From Nitrospinota bacterium (GTDB lineage Bacteria; Nitrospinota; Nitrospinia; Nitrospinales; Nitrospinaceae), in assembly GCA_027298165.1 (NCBI GenBank), contig JAPUGN010000023.1, positions 1-9,385 on the forward strand: a stretch of 9,385 nucleotides of DNA, given 5' to 3'. The notes under the pieces are model-generated. The model saw only the letters and a list, made by a program, of their open reading frames with translations, was not told the origin of the DNA and searched no databases. Of this stretch, positions 1-6,028 are shown piece after piece; the stretch's first letter is position 1; the number at the start of each line of letters is the position of its first letter. Made by a program: the position numbers and the translations under genes.

Positions 1-118
1 TGTCGACCACCGTGACTTTGTAATCGGGACAGAAATTGGCGATCACGGTCATGGTGGGTCCGCCGACATACCCGGCGCCGATACACAGAATGTTTTTCAC
101 ATATTGCTTGTCGCTCAT
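1..118 (-). CDS. UDP-glucose 6-dehydrogenase, N-terminal 39 residues (partial, runs off the window)
   Basis: This enzyme oxidises UDP-glucose to UDP-glucuronate with two NAD+, supplying uronic acid for cell-surface polysaccharide. Only the first 39 codons are present; the rest lies beyond base 1. They form the start of a Rossmann fold: beta strand at residues 9-13, dinucleotide loop GAGYVGGPT at 14-22, a helix, then strand KVTVVD ending in the acidic residue (D39) that usually binds the NAD ribose. From memory of the animal enzyme, the GAGYVGGPT loop and the following -VIA--CP---VTVVD pattern match animal UGDH closely, whereas common bacterial Ugd/TuaD proteins read GTGYVGL or similar. The ATG at 118 begins right before the Rossmann strand. 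The Shine-Dalgarno is weak (GGA about 9 bases upstream). The family call is secure; the exact substrate is inferred from the loop alone. Confidence 0.8.
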   Translation of the reverse strand, partial: MSDKQYVKNILCIGAGYVGGPTMTVIANFCPDYKVTVVD

Positions 119-140
119 TGGGAGTTCCAGAAATATACGA

Positions 141-178
141 ATAAAGGGAGAACGATCCTCGGACCGTCCTCCCTTTAT
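141..178 (-). terminator. Hairpin between the cytochrome gene and the UDP-glucose dehydrogenase gene, probable terminator
   Basis: A perfect 10-bp inverted repeat (ATAAAGGGAG at 141-150, CTCCCTTTAT at 169-178) continues inward as a second paired stretch with two mismatches (ACG/CGT, then TC/GA), leaving a loop of about four bases. It sits 27 bases past the stop codon of the leftward cytochrome gene and 23 bases before the start of the next gene. The leftward transcript has only a broken U-run after the stem (UUUAU within it, then UCGUAUAUUU), so it may be a leaky terminator or an mRNA 3'-end stabiliser. Confidence 0.55.
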
Positions 179-204
179 ATGTTAAAGCTTAATTAAATAA
201 AAGC

Positions 205-1023
205 CTATTTTATGTAGTAGAATTTCTTCTTTTTAGAGCTGTAAGGCCGGGTGCCCTTGGCGAATTTCAGTTTGCCCTTTTTGAAATTCCAATCCTCGAT
301 CCGCAAACCCTTTTCCTCGGATTTGGCCGTTTCCTTGGCCCGGTCCTTGACTTTGCCGTCCTTCACAATATCCTGATCGGCATTGTCCTCGTTAAAATAC
401 TTGGCGATCGGGTGGATCGTGGCCTTGGCAAAGTCCAGCTTGCCCTTTTTATGCGGATTCTTGGGATGGTTGTGACAGCGGGTGCAGACGTTTTCATAAT
501 CCCAGCGCTGACCATATTTTTCCGTATCGGACTTTTTATAATCACCTTTGGTGTTCTTCATGACCACCCGGAACTGCGCTCCCCCGGCGGCGGAATGGCA
601 CATTTCACATCCCACCTGCTCTAAACTGGGTTCTTCCGGATCGATCTTGGTGCTGATATCCTTGCCCTTTTTACTTTTACTTCCCGCAGGTTTGAAACCG
701 CCCTTCTGCCGATACCCGGTGGTGTGGCACCGGAGGCATTGTGGGTCGGCGGTATAATCTTTTTCAGGGTCCAGCTTGGCTTTCTTCTTGGCCTCGGCAC
801 GCTCGCCCGGCTTCAAAAGGTTAAACGCCTTGCCGTGAGGAGAGTCCACCCATGCCTGGTAGTAGGGATCATGGCAACTGCCGTTACATTTGACGGCACC
901 CACGTAACTGGGTTTTTTGGGAATTTTCTTTTTTTTCTTTTTGGCGTCAGCCTCATCCGCAACGCCGATCAGAAAAATGGCTGACAAGAGAACCAAGCTG
1001 ATGGTTTTTAGTGTTTTACCCAT
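205..1023 (-). CDS. Exported lysine-rich tetraheme c-type cytochrome (cytochrome c554-like)
   Basis: This is a 272-residue periplasmic electron carrier. Residues 1-27 are a signal peptide: MGK, a hydrophobic core at about 8-21, and an ADA cleavage site after residue 27. Four heme sites are visible: CNGSCH (46-51), CLRCH (96-100), CEMCH (139-143) and CTRCH (180-184). The first has three residues between the cysteines instead of two. The following -YYQAW-DSPHGKAF (54-67), with a candidate distal histidine at 63, resembles the first heme region of the cytochrome c554 family. The mature N-terminus is a run of six lysines, the C-terminal quarter after 185 has no heme site, and the tail is again lysine-rich, so the protein is very basic. 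I chose the ATG at 1023 over a longer in-frame start at 1179: it begins the signal peptide, has AGGGA about 8 bases upstream, and lies below the predicted promoter. Redox partner unknown; no oxidoreductase gene adjoins it. Confidence 0.85.
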   Translation of the reverse strand: MGKTLKTISLVLLSAIFLIGVADEADAKKKKKKIPKKPSYVGAVKCNGSCHDPYYQAWVDSPHGKAFNLLKPGERAEAKKKAKLDPEKDYTADPQCLRCHTTGYRQKGGFKPAGSKSKKGKDISTKIDPEEPSLEQVGCEMCHSAAGGAQFRVVMKNTKGDYKKSDTEKYGQRWDYENVCTRCHNHPKNPHKKGKLDFAKATIHPIAKYFNEDNADQDIVKDGKVKDRAKETAKSEEKGLRIEDWNFKKGKLKFAKGTRPYSSKKKKFYYIK

Positions 1024-1081
1024 TGTTTTTCCCTGATGATTATGGAATATGTAAAAGTAAACTCTCCCTGAAAACCGGGGC

Positions 1082-1110
1082 AGAATATAATAAATACCCT
1101 CTGAGGTCAA
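1082..1110 (-). promoter_or_regulatory. Predicted sigma-70-type promoter of the cytochrome gene
   Basis: Read leftward, TTGACC (1105-1110, 5 of 6 to consensus) precedes TATATT (1084-1089, 5 of 6, 15-base spacer) or TATTCT (1082-1087, 4 of 6, 17-base spacer). Transcription would begin near 1075, giving a leader of roughly 50 bases to the ATG at 1023. Its position supports the downstream start codon. No equally convincing promoter for the divergent queA is visible in 1024-1177. Confidence 0.45.
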
Positions 1111-1177
1111 CCCCCATTTCGGGTTAAATAGTTGTAAATTAATCAATAACCTCTGGTCCGGAGCTGTCCTACCCCTC

Positions 1178-2221
1178 ATGAAACTGTCCGATTTCGACTT
1201 TCACCTTCCCCAGGAACTGATCGCCCAGACCCCCAGCCCGCAAAGAGGCGGGTCCCGCCTGCTGGTCCTTGACCGGTCTTCGCACACCATCAAACACGCC
1301 GCGTTCAGCGATTTACCACATTACCTGACAGACCACCCGGTTATGGTTTTCAATGACACGCGGGTACTCCCGGCAAAACTGGAAGGCACTTTGGAGAATC
1401 AGGGAAGAGCCATCGAAATTCTTTTGGTGAAGGAGGAATGTCCGGGAACTTGGCAGGTATTGATGAAGGATTTGAAAAAATTCAAGCCGGGTCAACGGTT
1501 GATCTTCGGTGAAGGAAACCTTGAAGCGGAGTTTGTGGAACGTCAAAACGATATGGGGTTGATCCGGTTCTCAGCGAACCCGGATCTCGAAAACCAGCTG
1601 GAGACGTTCGGGAAAATGCCCCTGCCGCATTACATTCATCGGCCCTTAGGTGATGGGGCGGATACGGACCCACTGGATCGCGAACGATATCAAACCATCT
1701 TCGCAAAACAACCGGGGGCGATTGCCGCGCCGACGGCCGGCCTGCATTTTACGAATGAAATGTTAGGGCAATTATCGGAGTGCGCAGAGCCAGTGTATTT
1801 GACCTTGCATATCGGACCCGGCACCTTTCAGCCCGTCCGGGTGGAAGAGATAGAGCATCATCAGATGAAAGCGGAGTACTATCAAATTCCGGCGGATACT
1901 TGGAACACTCTCCGGCAGGCCAAAGATCAGGACAGAAAAATTATGGCGGTGGGAACAACGGTGACGCGGGTTCTGGAATCTGTGGATTTCCAACGGGAGG
2001 AAAAATGCGATGTATCGGGTTGGACGGATCGGTTTATTTATCCGGGGCAAACGTTCCGCAATACGGACCACCTGCTCACCAATTTTCACCTACCCCAATC
2101 CACCCTTTACATGCTGACCTGCGCGTTTGCAGGCCCTTCTTATCTAAAACAAGCTTACGAGGAGGCCATTCAAGCTCAATACCAATTTTTCAGCTATGGC
2201 GACGCCATGCTGATTTTATGA
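1178..2221 (+). CDS. queA: S-adenosylmethionine:tRNA ribosyltransferase-isomerase
   Basis: QueA transfers and isomerises the ribosyl part of S-adenosylmethionine onto 7-aminomethyl-7-deazaguanine at the tRNA wobble position 34, forming epoxyqueuosine, the penultimate step of queuosine synthesis in the cytoplasm. The 347-residue length is normal. Family landmarks appear in order: FNDTRVLPAKL (58-68), GKMPLPHYI (145-153), PGAIAAPTAGLHFT (179-192), LHIGPGTFQPV (210-220), AVGTTVTRVLES (257-268), TDRFIYPG (283-290), LLTNFHLPQSTL (299-310) and FFSYGDAM (337-344). One deviation: HHQMKAEYY (227-235) has lysine where many relatives have histidine after the methionine. The ATG at 1178 gives the usual MKLSDFDF start; a GGAG lies 14 bases upstream, farther than usual. 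It is the only rightward gene here, divergent from the cytochrome gene and convergent with the HU-type gene, so it is not in an operon within the window. Confidence 0.97.
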   Translation: MKLSDFDFHLPQELIAQTPSPQRGGSRLLVLDRSSHTIKHAAFSDLPHYLTDHPVMVFNDTRVLPAKLEGTLENQGRAIEILLVKEECPGTWQVLMKDLKKFKPGQRLIFGEGNLEAEFVERQNDMGLIRFSANPDLENQLETFGKMPLPHYIHRPLGDGADTDPLDRERYQTIFAKQPGAIAAPTAGLHFTNEMLGQLSECAEPVYLTLHIGPGTFQPVRVEEIEHHQMKAEYYQIPADTWNTLRQAKDQDRKIMAVGTTVTRVLESVDFQREEKCDVSGWTDRFIYPGQTFRNTDHLLTNFHLPQSTLYMLTCAFAGPSYLKQAYEEAIQAQYQFFSYGDAMLIL

Positions 2222-2256
2222 CTTCAAACGAGGGATAACCAAACCTGAGAGGGGGG

Positions 2257-2541
2257 TTAACCATTGGAATCGTTCACCGCCTGCTTGAAATGCTTTCCGG
2301 ATTTAAAACGGACCACTTTACGTTCTGAAATTTCCGCTTCTTCACCGGTCTTCGGGTTGCGACCCATACGCTTTGATTTTTGCTTAACTTGGAAAGTACC
2401 GAACCGGCGCAAAATTACAGGTTCGCCTTGCCCCAAGGATTCCTTGATAAGCTTGATCACCGTTTCTACGGCTTCCTCGGCCTTGGATCTGGACAAGCTC
2501 GCTTCCTGAGAAACATGGTTGATAATATCCTGCTTGGTCAT
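2257..2541 (-). CDS. IHF/HU-family histone-like DNA-binding protein
   Basis: This is a 94-residue protein that binds and bends DNA as a dimer and helps fold the chromosome. The N-terminal helical dimerisation part spans about 1-40. The FGTF turn is at 47-50. The beta arm carries GRNPKTGE at 60-67, with the intercalating proline at 63, and the C-terminal part reads RKVVRFKSGKHFKQAV (74-89). The -GRNPKTGE- and R-VV-F-G patterns are closer to IHF alpha than to classical HU, but HU and IHF cannot be separated firmly by eye and no partner subunit is in the window. The ATG at 2541 is preceded by a consensus Shine-Dalgarno, so strong translation is likely. The gene converges on queA with 35 bases between the stop codons and has a long structured upstream region, which could mean leader-level control. 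Confidence 0.93.
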   Translation of the reverse strand: MTKQDIINHVSQEASLSRSKAEEAVETVIKLIKESLGQGEPVILRRFGTFQVKQKSKRMGRNPKTGEEAEISERKVVRFKSGKHFKQAVNDSNG

Positions 2542-2545
2542 GCTC

Positions 2546-2552
2546 CCTCCTT
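2546..2552 (-). promoter_or_regulatory. Consensus Shine-Dalgarno of the IHF/HU-type gene
   Basis: Read leftward the sequence is AAGGAGG, followed by GAGC and the ATG at 2541. It is the only full-consensus ribosome binding site in the window, in keeping with an abundant DNA-binding protein. It fixes this start. Confidence 0.8.
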
Positions 2553-2609
2553 AAAAGTAATTAAACCTTAAGTCCTTGATTAGACAGAATAATGCGTATT
2601 CAACCCAGA

Positions 2610-2631
2610 CGCAAAGCTGGAAAAGCTTGCG
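2610..2631. repeat. Hairpin, 8-bp stem with one bulged A
   Basis: CGCAAAGCT (2610-2618) pairs with AGCTTGCG (2624-2631) apart from one unpaired A, closing a 5-base GGAAA loop on the plus strand. It is the tightest stem-loop of the upstream region. It partly competes with a 5-bp stem, TGCGT (2593-2597) with ACGCA (2609-2613). There is no T-run on either side, so it is not a simple terminator. Confidence 0.5.
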
Positions 2632-2650
2632 ATCAAACTTTGATAATCAT

Positions 2651-2703
2651 TGATTTAGCTTTACTTATCGGATGGCCCCCTCTGGAAGATAAGTAAATAA
2701 TCA
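2651..2703. repeat. Large inverted repeat (10 bp perfect plus 5 bp outer)
   Basis: TTTACTTATC (2660-2669) and GATAAGTAAA (2688-2697) are perfect complements around an 18-base G/C-rich interior. TGATT (2651-2655) and AATCA (2699-2703) extend the stem past an asymmetric internal loop of 4 and 1 bases. It lies about 120-160 bases upstream of the HU-type start codon. It could be an RNA stem in the leader or an operator for a dimeric regulator; the sequence does not decide. Confidence 0.55.
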
Positions 2704-2745
2704 AAATAAAATCAAAGCCTTTGAGCCCATTAAACGGACCCGCAA

Positions 2746-2777
2746 GGTTGAACGGGACGAACTATCCGTTCTTAACC
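2746..2777. repeat. Hairpin, 10-bp stem with a 2-base bulge
   Basis: GGTTGAACGG (2746-2755) pairs with CCGTTC (2766-2771) and AACC (2774-2777), leaving TT at 2772-2773 bulged and a 10-base loop. A second stem, CACAGG (2783-2788) with CCTGTG (2803-2808), follows 5 bases later and is succeeded on the plus strand by TTTT. Both belong to the hairpin series that starts at 2593. Confidence 0.5.
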
Positions 2778-2833
2778 AAGTCCACAGGGTCAATCTCTTG
2801 CACCTGTGTTTTACCGACTCTCTAATTTCTCCA

Positions 2834-2863
2834 AGTATGCTTCTAATTTACCATTTATTTCAA
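2834..2863 (-). promoter_or_regulatory. Candidate promoter driving leftward transcription into the structured region and the HU-type gene
   Basis: Read leftward, TTGAAA (2858-2863, 5 of 6 to the -35 consensus) and CATACT (2834-2839, 4 of 6) are separated by 18 bases in AT-rich DNA. A start near 2827 would give the HU-type mRNA a leader of about 285 bases containing every inverted repeat described here. The -10 match is modest and AT-rich DNA yields such matches by chance. Confidence 0.25.
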
Positions 2864-2937
2864 AAATTTCAATAGGTTATTGTATTCTCAGGAAGAATTT
2901 TAGGAGTCGACCACGGCTTTTGCCTTAATTTATTAAC

Positions 2938-2976
2938 TAAAAACATTAATATATAATCAGTAAATATATGTTTTTA
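2938..2976 (-). terminator. AT-only hairpin downstream of ftsB, possible weak terminator
   Basis: TAAAAACAT (2938-2946) and ATGTTTTTA (2968-2976) form a perfect 9-bp stem around a 21-base AT-rich loop, about 95 bases beyond the ftsB stop codon on the leftward strand. The stem has a single G-C pair, so as an intrinsic terminator it would be weak. It is listed because it is the best candidate for ending the mtnP-hemL-eno-ftsB transcript. Confidence 0.25.
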
Positions 2977-3071
2977 ATAACTTATAATTTAATTTTTTGG
3001 TGTGGAAGATCGGTGGGCCTATTTCGGAAAGCGAACCTTTTCAGGGGGATGGCGAAGGGTCAAAAAGAGGG

Positions 3072-3416
3072 CTAAGGGGTCTTTTCAGGCGGCGGGGGCT
3101 CCCGGACGATCTGATAAACGCGCTCCCCGGGCTTGACCAGATTGAGTTTGTCCCGGGCGAGCATTTCAATCGCATAGGGGTCGGATTTGAGGCCTTCGAT
3201 CTCTTTCCGGATGCCTGTATTCTCTTCCGCTAAAGCCGTATTGCGCTGTTTCATATAATCCAGCTCTTCTGTGAAGTCATAGACATTCATGAAGCCTTTA
3301 TCGCTGAAAATTGCGGCCAGGACCATCGCCACAATCAGAATCAGCCCCAGCGCCAGGGTTTTCTGGGCCTTGGTCCATTTCAGGATCGAATGTTGGAGCG
3401 CTTTAAACCACTGCAT
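3072..3416 (-). CDS. ftsB: FtsB/DivIC-family cell division protein (septum formation initiator)
   Basis: FtsB is a small bitopic divisome protein that forms a complex with FtsL and FtsQ and helps activate septal peptidoglycan synthesis. The 114-residue product has a short basic cytoplasmic end (1-18), one membrane helix at about 20-37, a periplasmic coiled coil at about 45-77 (YDFTEELDYMKQRNTALAEE), and the family's conserved end DPYAIEMLARDKLNLVKPGE (79-98) followed by RVYQIV. A proline-rich tail, PPPPEKTP, ends it. The ATG at 3416 lies 2 bases after the eno stop codon, so translation is probably coupled to eno. The eno-ftsB order is common in Proteobacteria and supports the name. DivIC of Gram-positives is the alternative label for the same family. 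Confidence 0.88.
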   Translation of the reverse strand: MQWFKALQHSILKWTKAQKTLALGLILIVAMVLAAIFSDKGFMNVYDFTEELDYMKQRNTALAEENTGIRKEIEGLKSDPYAIEMLARDKLNLVKPGERVYQIVREPPPPEKTP

Positions 3417-3418
3417 GG

Positions 3419-4708
3419 TTATCCCGCCAGGTTGTAGAAGACTTCGCTTCCTTTGTAAATAGCACTGGAGCCCAGTGTTTCCTCAATCCGGAGTAACTGA
3501 TTGTATTTGGCCACTCGATCGGTCCGGCACAGCGACCCGGTTTTAATCTGTCCGGCATTGACCGCTACCGCGATATCGGCAATGGTGGTATCCTCCGTTT
3601 CACCTGACCGGTGGGAAATAACGGCGGTGTATTCGGCGCGTTTTGCCATTTCGACCGCCGCCAGTGTTTCCGTCAACGTTCCGATCTGGTTGACCTTGAT
3701 CAGAATGGAGTTGGCAATACCTTCCTTGATCCCCTTCGCGAGAATCTCGGTATTGGTGACAAATATATCGTCCCCGACCAACTGCGTCCGGTTCCCTACC
3801 TTATCCGTCAACTGCTTCCATCCTTTCCAATCGTTTTCCGCCAAGCCATCTTCGACGCTAACGATGGGATACTTCTTAACGAGTTTTTCCAGATAGGCCA
3901 CCATTTCTCCGGAACTCAAACGCGCATTCTTTTCTGCGGCGAGGGTGTATTTTTTATTGGAATACAATTCGCTGGCAGCCACATCCAGGGCAAGGAGAAT
4001 ATCCTTTTCGATTTTGTATCCCGCGTTTTTAACCGCCTGAATCAGCACCTCGATGGCTTCGGCGTTGGACTTTAAATCGGGCGCGAAGCCCCCTTCGTCG
4101 CCCACGGCAGTGTTGTACTTTTTCTTTTTGAGCACCGATTTCAAATGATGGAAGACTTCCGTCCCCATGCGCAGGGCCTCGGAAAAGCTCTTCGCGCCGA
4201 CCGGCATGATCATGAATTCCTGAATATCGACGTTATTGTCGGCATGCGAGCCGCCGTTGAGGACATTCATCATAGGCACCGGCATTTCACAGGCGTTGGT
4301 GCCGCCGATGTATTTGAACAGCGGCAGGTCCAAATCATGCGCCGCTGCCTTGGCCACGGCGAGCGACACCCCCAGCATGGCGTTGGCGCCGAGTTTTGAT
4401 TTGTTTTTGGTGCCGTCGATTTCGATCATCAATTTGTCGATCAGAGCCTGCTCGGTCACTTCGATACCGACCAACTCCGGGGCGATCTTGACATTAACGT
4501 TTTTGATCGCTTTCTGGACGCCCTTGCCCAGGTAGACTTTGGGGTTCCCGTCACGCAGTTCGATGGCTTCGCGGGAGCCGGTGGACGCGCCGGAAGGCAC
4601 CGATGCCCGGCCCATCAACCCGTCTTCCAGGTAAACGTCCACTTCCACGGTGGGATTCCCGCGGGAATCCAGAATCTGTCTCGCTTGCACTCCAATGATT
4701 TCGCTCAT
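3419..4708 (-). CDS. eno: Enolase (phosphopyruvate hydratase)
   Basis: Enolase interconverts 2-phosphoglycerate and phosphoenolpyruvate in glycolysis and gluconeogenesis and is Mg2+ dependent. The 429 residues match the usual bacterial length. Visible landmarks are ILDSRGNPTVE (12-22), the mobile substrate loop SGAST (39-43), H155 in NGGSH, catalytic E205 in GDEGG, Mg ligands D242 (ALD), E286 (VEDG) and D313 (GDD), catalytic base K338 in ILIKVNQ, and SHRSGETEDT (365-374). No key residue is missing. The ATG at 4708 gives the standard N-terminus; its Shine-Dalgarno is weak (AAGAA-like). It lies 30 bases after hemL and 2 bases before ftsB on the same strand, so it is probably transcribed with both. 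Confidence 0.98.
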   Translation of the reverse strand: MSEIIGVQARQILDSRGNPTVEVDVYLEDGLMGRASVPSGASTGSREAIELRDGNPKVYLGKGVQKAIKNVNVKIAPELVGIEVTEQALIDKLMIEIDGTKNKSKLGANAMLGVSLAVAKAAAHDLDLPLFKYIGGTNACEMPVPMMNVLNGGSHADNNVDIQEFMIMPVGAKSFSEALRMGTEVFHHLKSVLKKKKYNTAVGDEGGFAPDLKSNAEAIEVLIQAVKNAGYKIEKDILLALDVAASELYSNKKYTLAAEKNARLSSGEMVAYLEKLVKKYPIVSVEDGLAENDWKGWKQLTDKVGNRTQLVGDDIFVTNTEILAKGIKEGIANSILIKVNQIGTLTETLAAVEMAKRAEYTAVISHRSGETEDTTIADIAVAVNAGQIKTGSLCRTDRVAKYNQLLRIEETLGSSAIYKGSEVFYNLAG

Positions 4709-4738
4709 AACGTTATTCTTTTTCGTTGGAGGATGGCA

Positions 4739-6028
4739 TCAACCCGCCGCTTTCTTGAGAGCGCGGGCCTGAGCCTCAATGGTTTGATCAATATCTTTTT
4801 CCGTATGAACGGCGGACATGAACCCCGCCTCGAACTGGGAAGGCGCGATGTAAATCCCCTCCTCCAGCATGGCATTGAAATAGCGTTTGAACAAGTCGGT
4901 ATCGGAAGTTTTGACCGAATCCAAGCTGACGATTTCCTGATCGGTGAAAAACATCGAGAACATGGATCCGACTCGCGTGAACGTGGTAGTCACACTCGCT
5001 TGCTTGACGTTTTCTTTAAATCCCTGACACAACCGTTCGCTCTTCTTTTCGAGATCGTCGTACACCCCGGGCTGGGACAACAGGTTGAGCATCTCAATAC
5101 CGGCGGTCACCGCCAGGGGATTGCCCGACAGGGTTCCCGCCTGGTACACGGCCCCGGTGGGCGCGATGTGGTCCATGATCTCTTTCTTCCCGCCATAGGC
5201 CCCCACCGGCAATCCGCCGCCGATGATTTTTCCCAGGCAGGTCAAATCCGGTGATACCCGGTACAATTTCTGAGCGCCGCCGAACGCAACGCGGAACCCG
5301 GTAATCACTTCGTCGAAGATCAGCAGAGCGCCAGACTGGGAGGTCACTTTCCGCAGCACCTCGAGAAATCCCGGCTGAGGCGGCACCACGCCCATGTTAC
5401 CGCCGATCGGCTCGACGATCAGGCAGGCGATCTCCTTCCCCATATTCGCAAACAACTCCTCCACGGCGGTGGAGTCATTATAAGGAAGGGTCAGCGTCTT
5501 TTTGGCGAGATCATTGACGATCCCCGGGCAATCCGGAAGACCCAGGGACAGCACCCCCGACCCGGCCTTGACCAGCAGGCTGTCGCTATGCCCGTGGTAG
5601 CATCCATCAAACTTGACGATCTTGTCCCGTCCGGTAAACCCGCGGGCGAGACGGAGCGCGCTCAGGGTCGCTTCAGTACCCGAGCTGACCATCCGCACGG
5701 TCTCGATGGTCGGCACGGCCTCCACTATTTTTTGCGCCAGGTCGATTTCCAGTTCCGTCGACGCGCCGAAACTGGTTCCGAGTCTGGCCTGCCGGCTGAT
5801 CGCCTCGACAATTTTGGGATGGGCATGCCCGAAAATCAAAGGTCCCCAAGAGGAAACGTAATCAATAAACTCGTTGCCGTCGGCATCGGTGATACGCGAC
5901 CCCTTCCCTTTGGCGATGAACAGCGGGTTGCCGCCGACCGCTTTGAACGCCCGCACGGGGCTGTTGACGCCGCCCGGGATATATTGTTGAGCTGTTTGGA
6001 ACAGGGACTCCGATCGTGTTCGCTTCAT
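4739..6028 (-). CDS. hemL: Glutamate-1-semialdehyde 2,1-aminomutase
   Basis: HemL converts glutamate-1-semialdehyde to 5-aminolevulinate, the last step of the C5 route to tetrapyrroles, in the cytoplasm. It is a class III PLP-dependent aminotransferase-fold enzyme. The 429 residues show IPGGVNSPVRAF (17-28), the cofactor phosphate loop SSGTEA (115-120), YHGH (144-147), D239 in FDEVITGFR (contacting the PLP pyridine nitrogen), and K267 in LGKIIGGGLPVGAYGG, the Schiff-base lysine. The ATG at 6028 overlaps the mtnP stop as ATGA, so the two are probably translationally coupled. A C5-pathway enzyme argues against an alphaproteobacterial host, which would use ALA synthase. Heme demand for the cytochrome in this window is a plausible but loose link. 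Confidence 0.97.
   Translation of the reverse strand: MKRTRSESLFQTAQQYIPGGVNSPVRAFKAVGGNPLFIAKGKGSRITDADGNEFIDYVSSWGPLIFGHAHPKIVEAISRQARLGTSFGASTELEIDLAQKIVEAVPTIETVRMVSSGTEATLSALRLARGFTGRDKIVKFDGCYHGHSDSLLVKAGSGVLSLGLPDCPGIVNDLAKKTLTLPYNDSTAVEELFANMGKEIACLIVEPIGGNMGVVPPQPGFLEVLRKVTSQSGALLIFDEVITGFRVAFGGAQKLYRVSPDLTCLGKIIGGGLPVGAYGGKKEIMDHIAPTGAVYQAGTLSGNPLAVTAGIEMLNLLSQPGVYDDLEKKSERLCQGFKENVKQASVTTTFTRVGSMFSMFFTDQEIVSLDSVKTSDTDLFKRYFNAMLEEGIYIAPSQFEAGFMSAVHTEKDIDQTIEAQARALKKAAG

Larger units (their letters stand above)
2542..3071. other. 530-base gap without a credible gene: structured half plus AT-rich half
   Basis: This stretch between the starts of the HU-type gene and the end of ftsB holds no reading frame with a start, a ribosome site and recognisable protein. 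I see no tRNA T-loop/CCA pattern and no CRISPR repeats. It has three parts. From 2593 to 2808 at least six inverted repeats follow each other almost without pause. From 2821 to 3000 the DNA is AT-rich (42 G or C in 180 bases by hand count, about 23%). From 3001 to 3071 composition returns to normal, downstream of ftsB. It most likely contains the promoter and leader of the HU-type gene, and possibly a separate small RNA. Confidence 0.6.

Noticed and set aside
1109..1125. AACCC...GGGTT inverted repeat between the cytochrome gene and queA
   Set aside because: Five pairs with a 7-base loop overlapping the -35 element is within chance expectation; no independent support for an operator.
1024..1179. 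N-terminal extension of the cytochrome frame to a start at 1179 (324 residues)
   Set aside because: The extension would precede a complete signal peptide, cross the predicted promoter at 1082-1110 and overlap the queA start; the ATG at 1023 explains everything.
1780..2238. 152-residue plus-strand frame overlapping queA in another frame
   Set aside because: It is a shadow of queA, whose frame carries all the family motifs.
2236..2259. TAACC...GGTTA inverted repeat between the convergent queA and HU-type stops as a bidirectional terminator
   Set aside because: Only five pairs with a poorly pairing 14-base interior and no T-run; too weak to call.
2711..2833. Open frame of about 40 codons in the structured gap
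   Set aside because: It has no ATG/GTG start or ribosome site, and the hairpin arms explain its sequence pattern better.
2542..3071. tRNA, tmRNA, SRP RNA or CRISPR array in the gap
   Set aside because: I found no T-loop GTTC-A pattern with matching acceptor stem, no SRP or tmRNA landmark motifs and no regularly spaced direct repeats on either strand.
4685..5254. 189-residue plus-strand frame opposite hemL
   Set aside because: It lies wholly antisense to a well-conserved gene, lacks a ribosome site and resembles nothing; it reflects codon bias of the true strand. The same applies to the long plus-strand frames at 5588-6256, 7326-7835 and 7923-8492.
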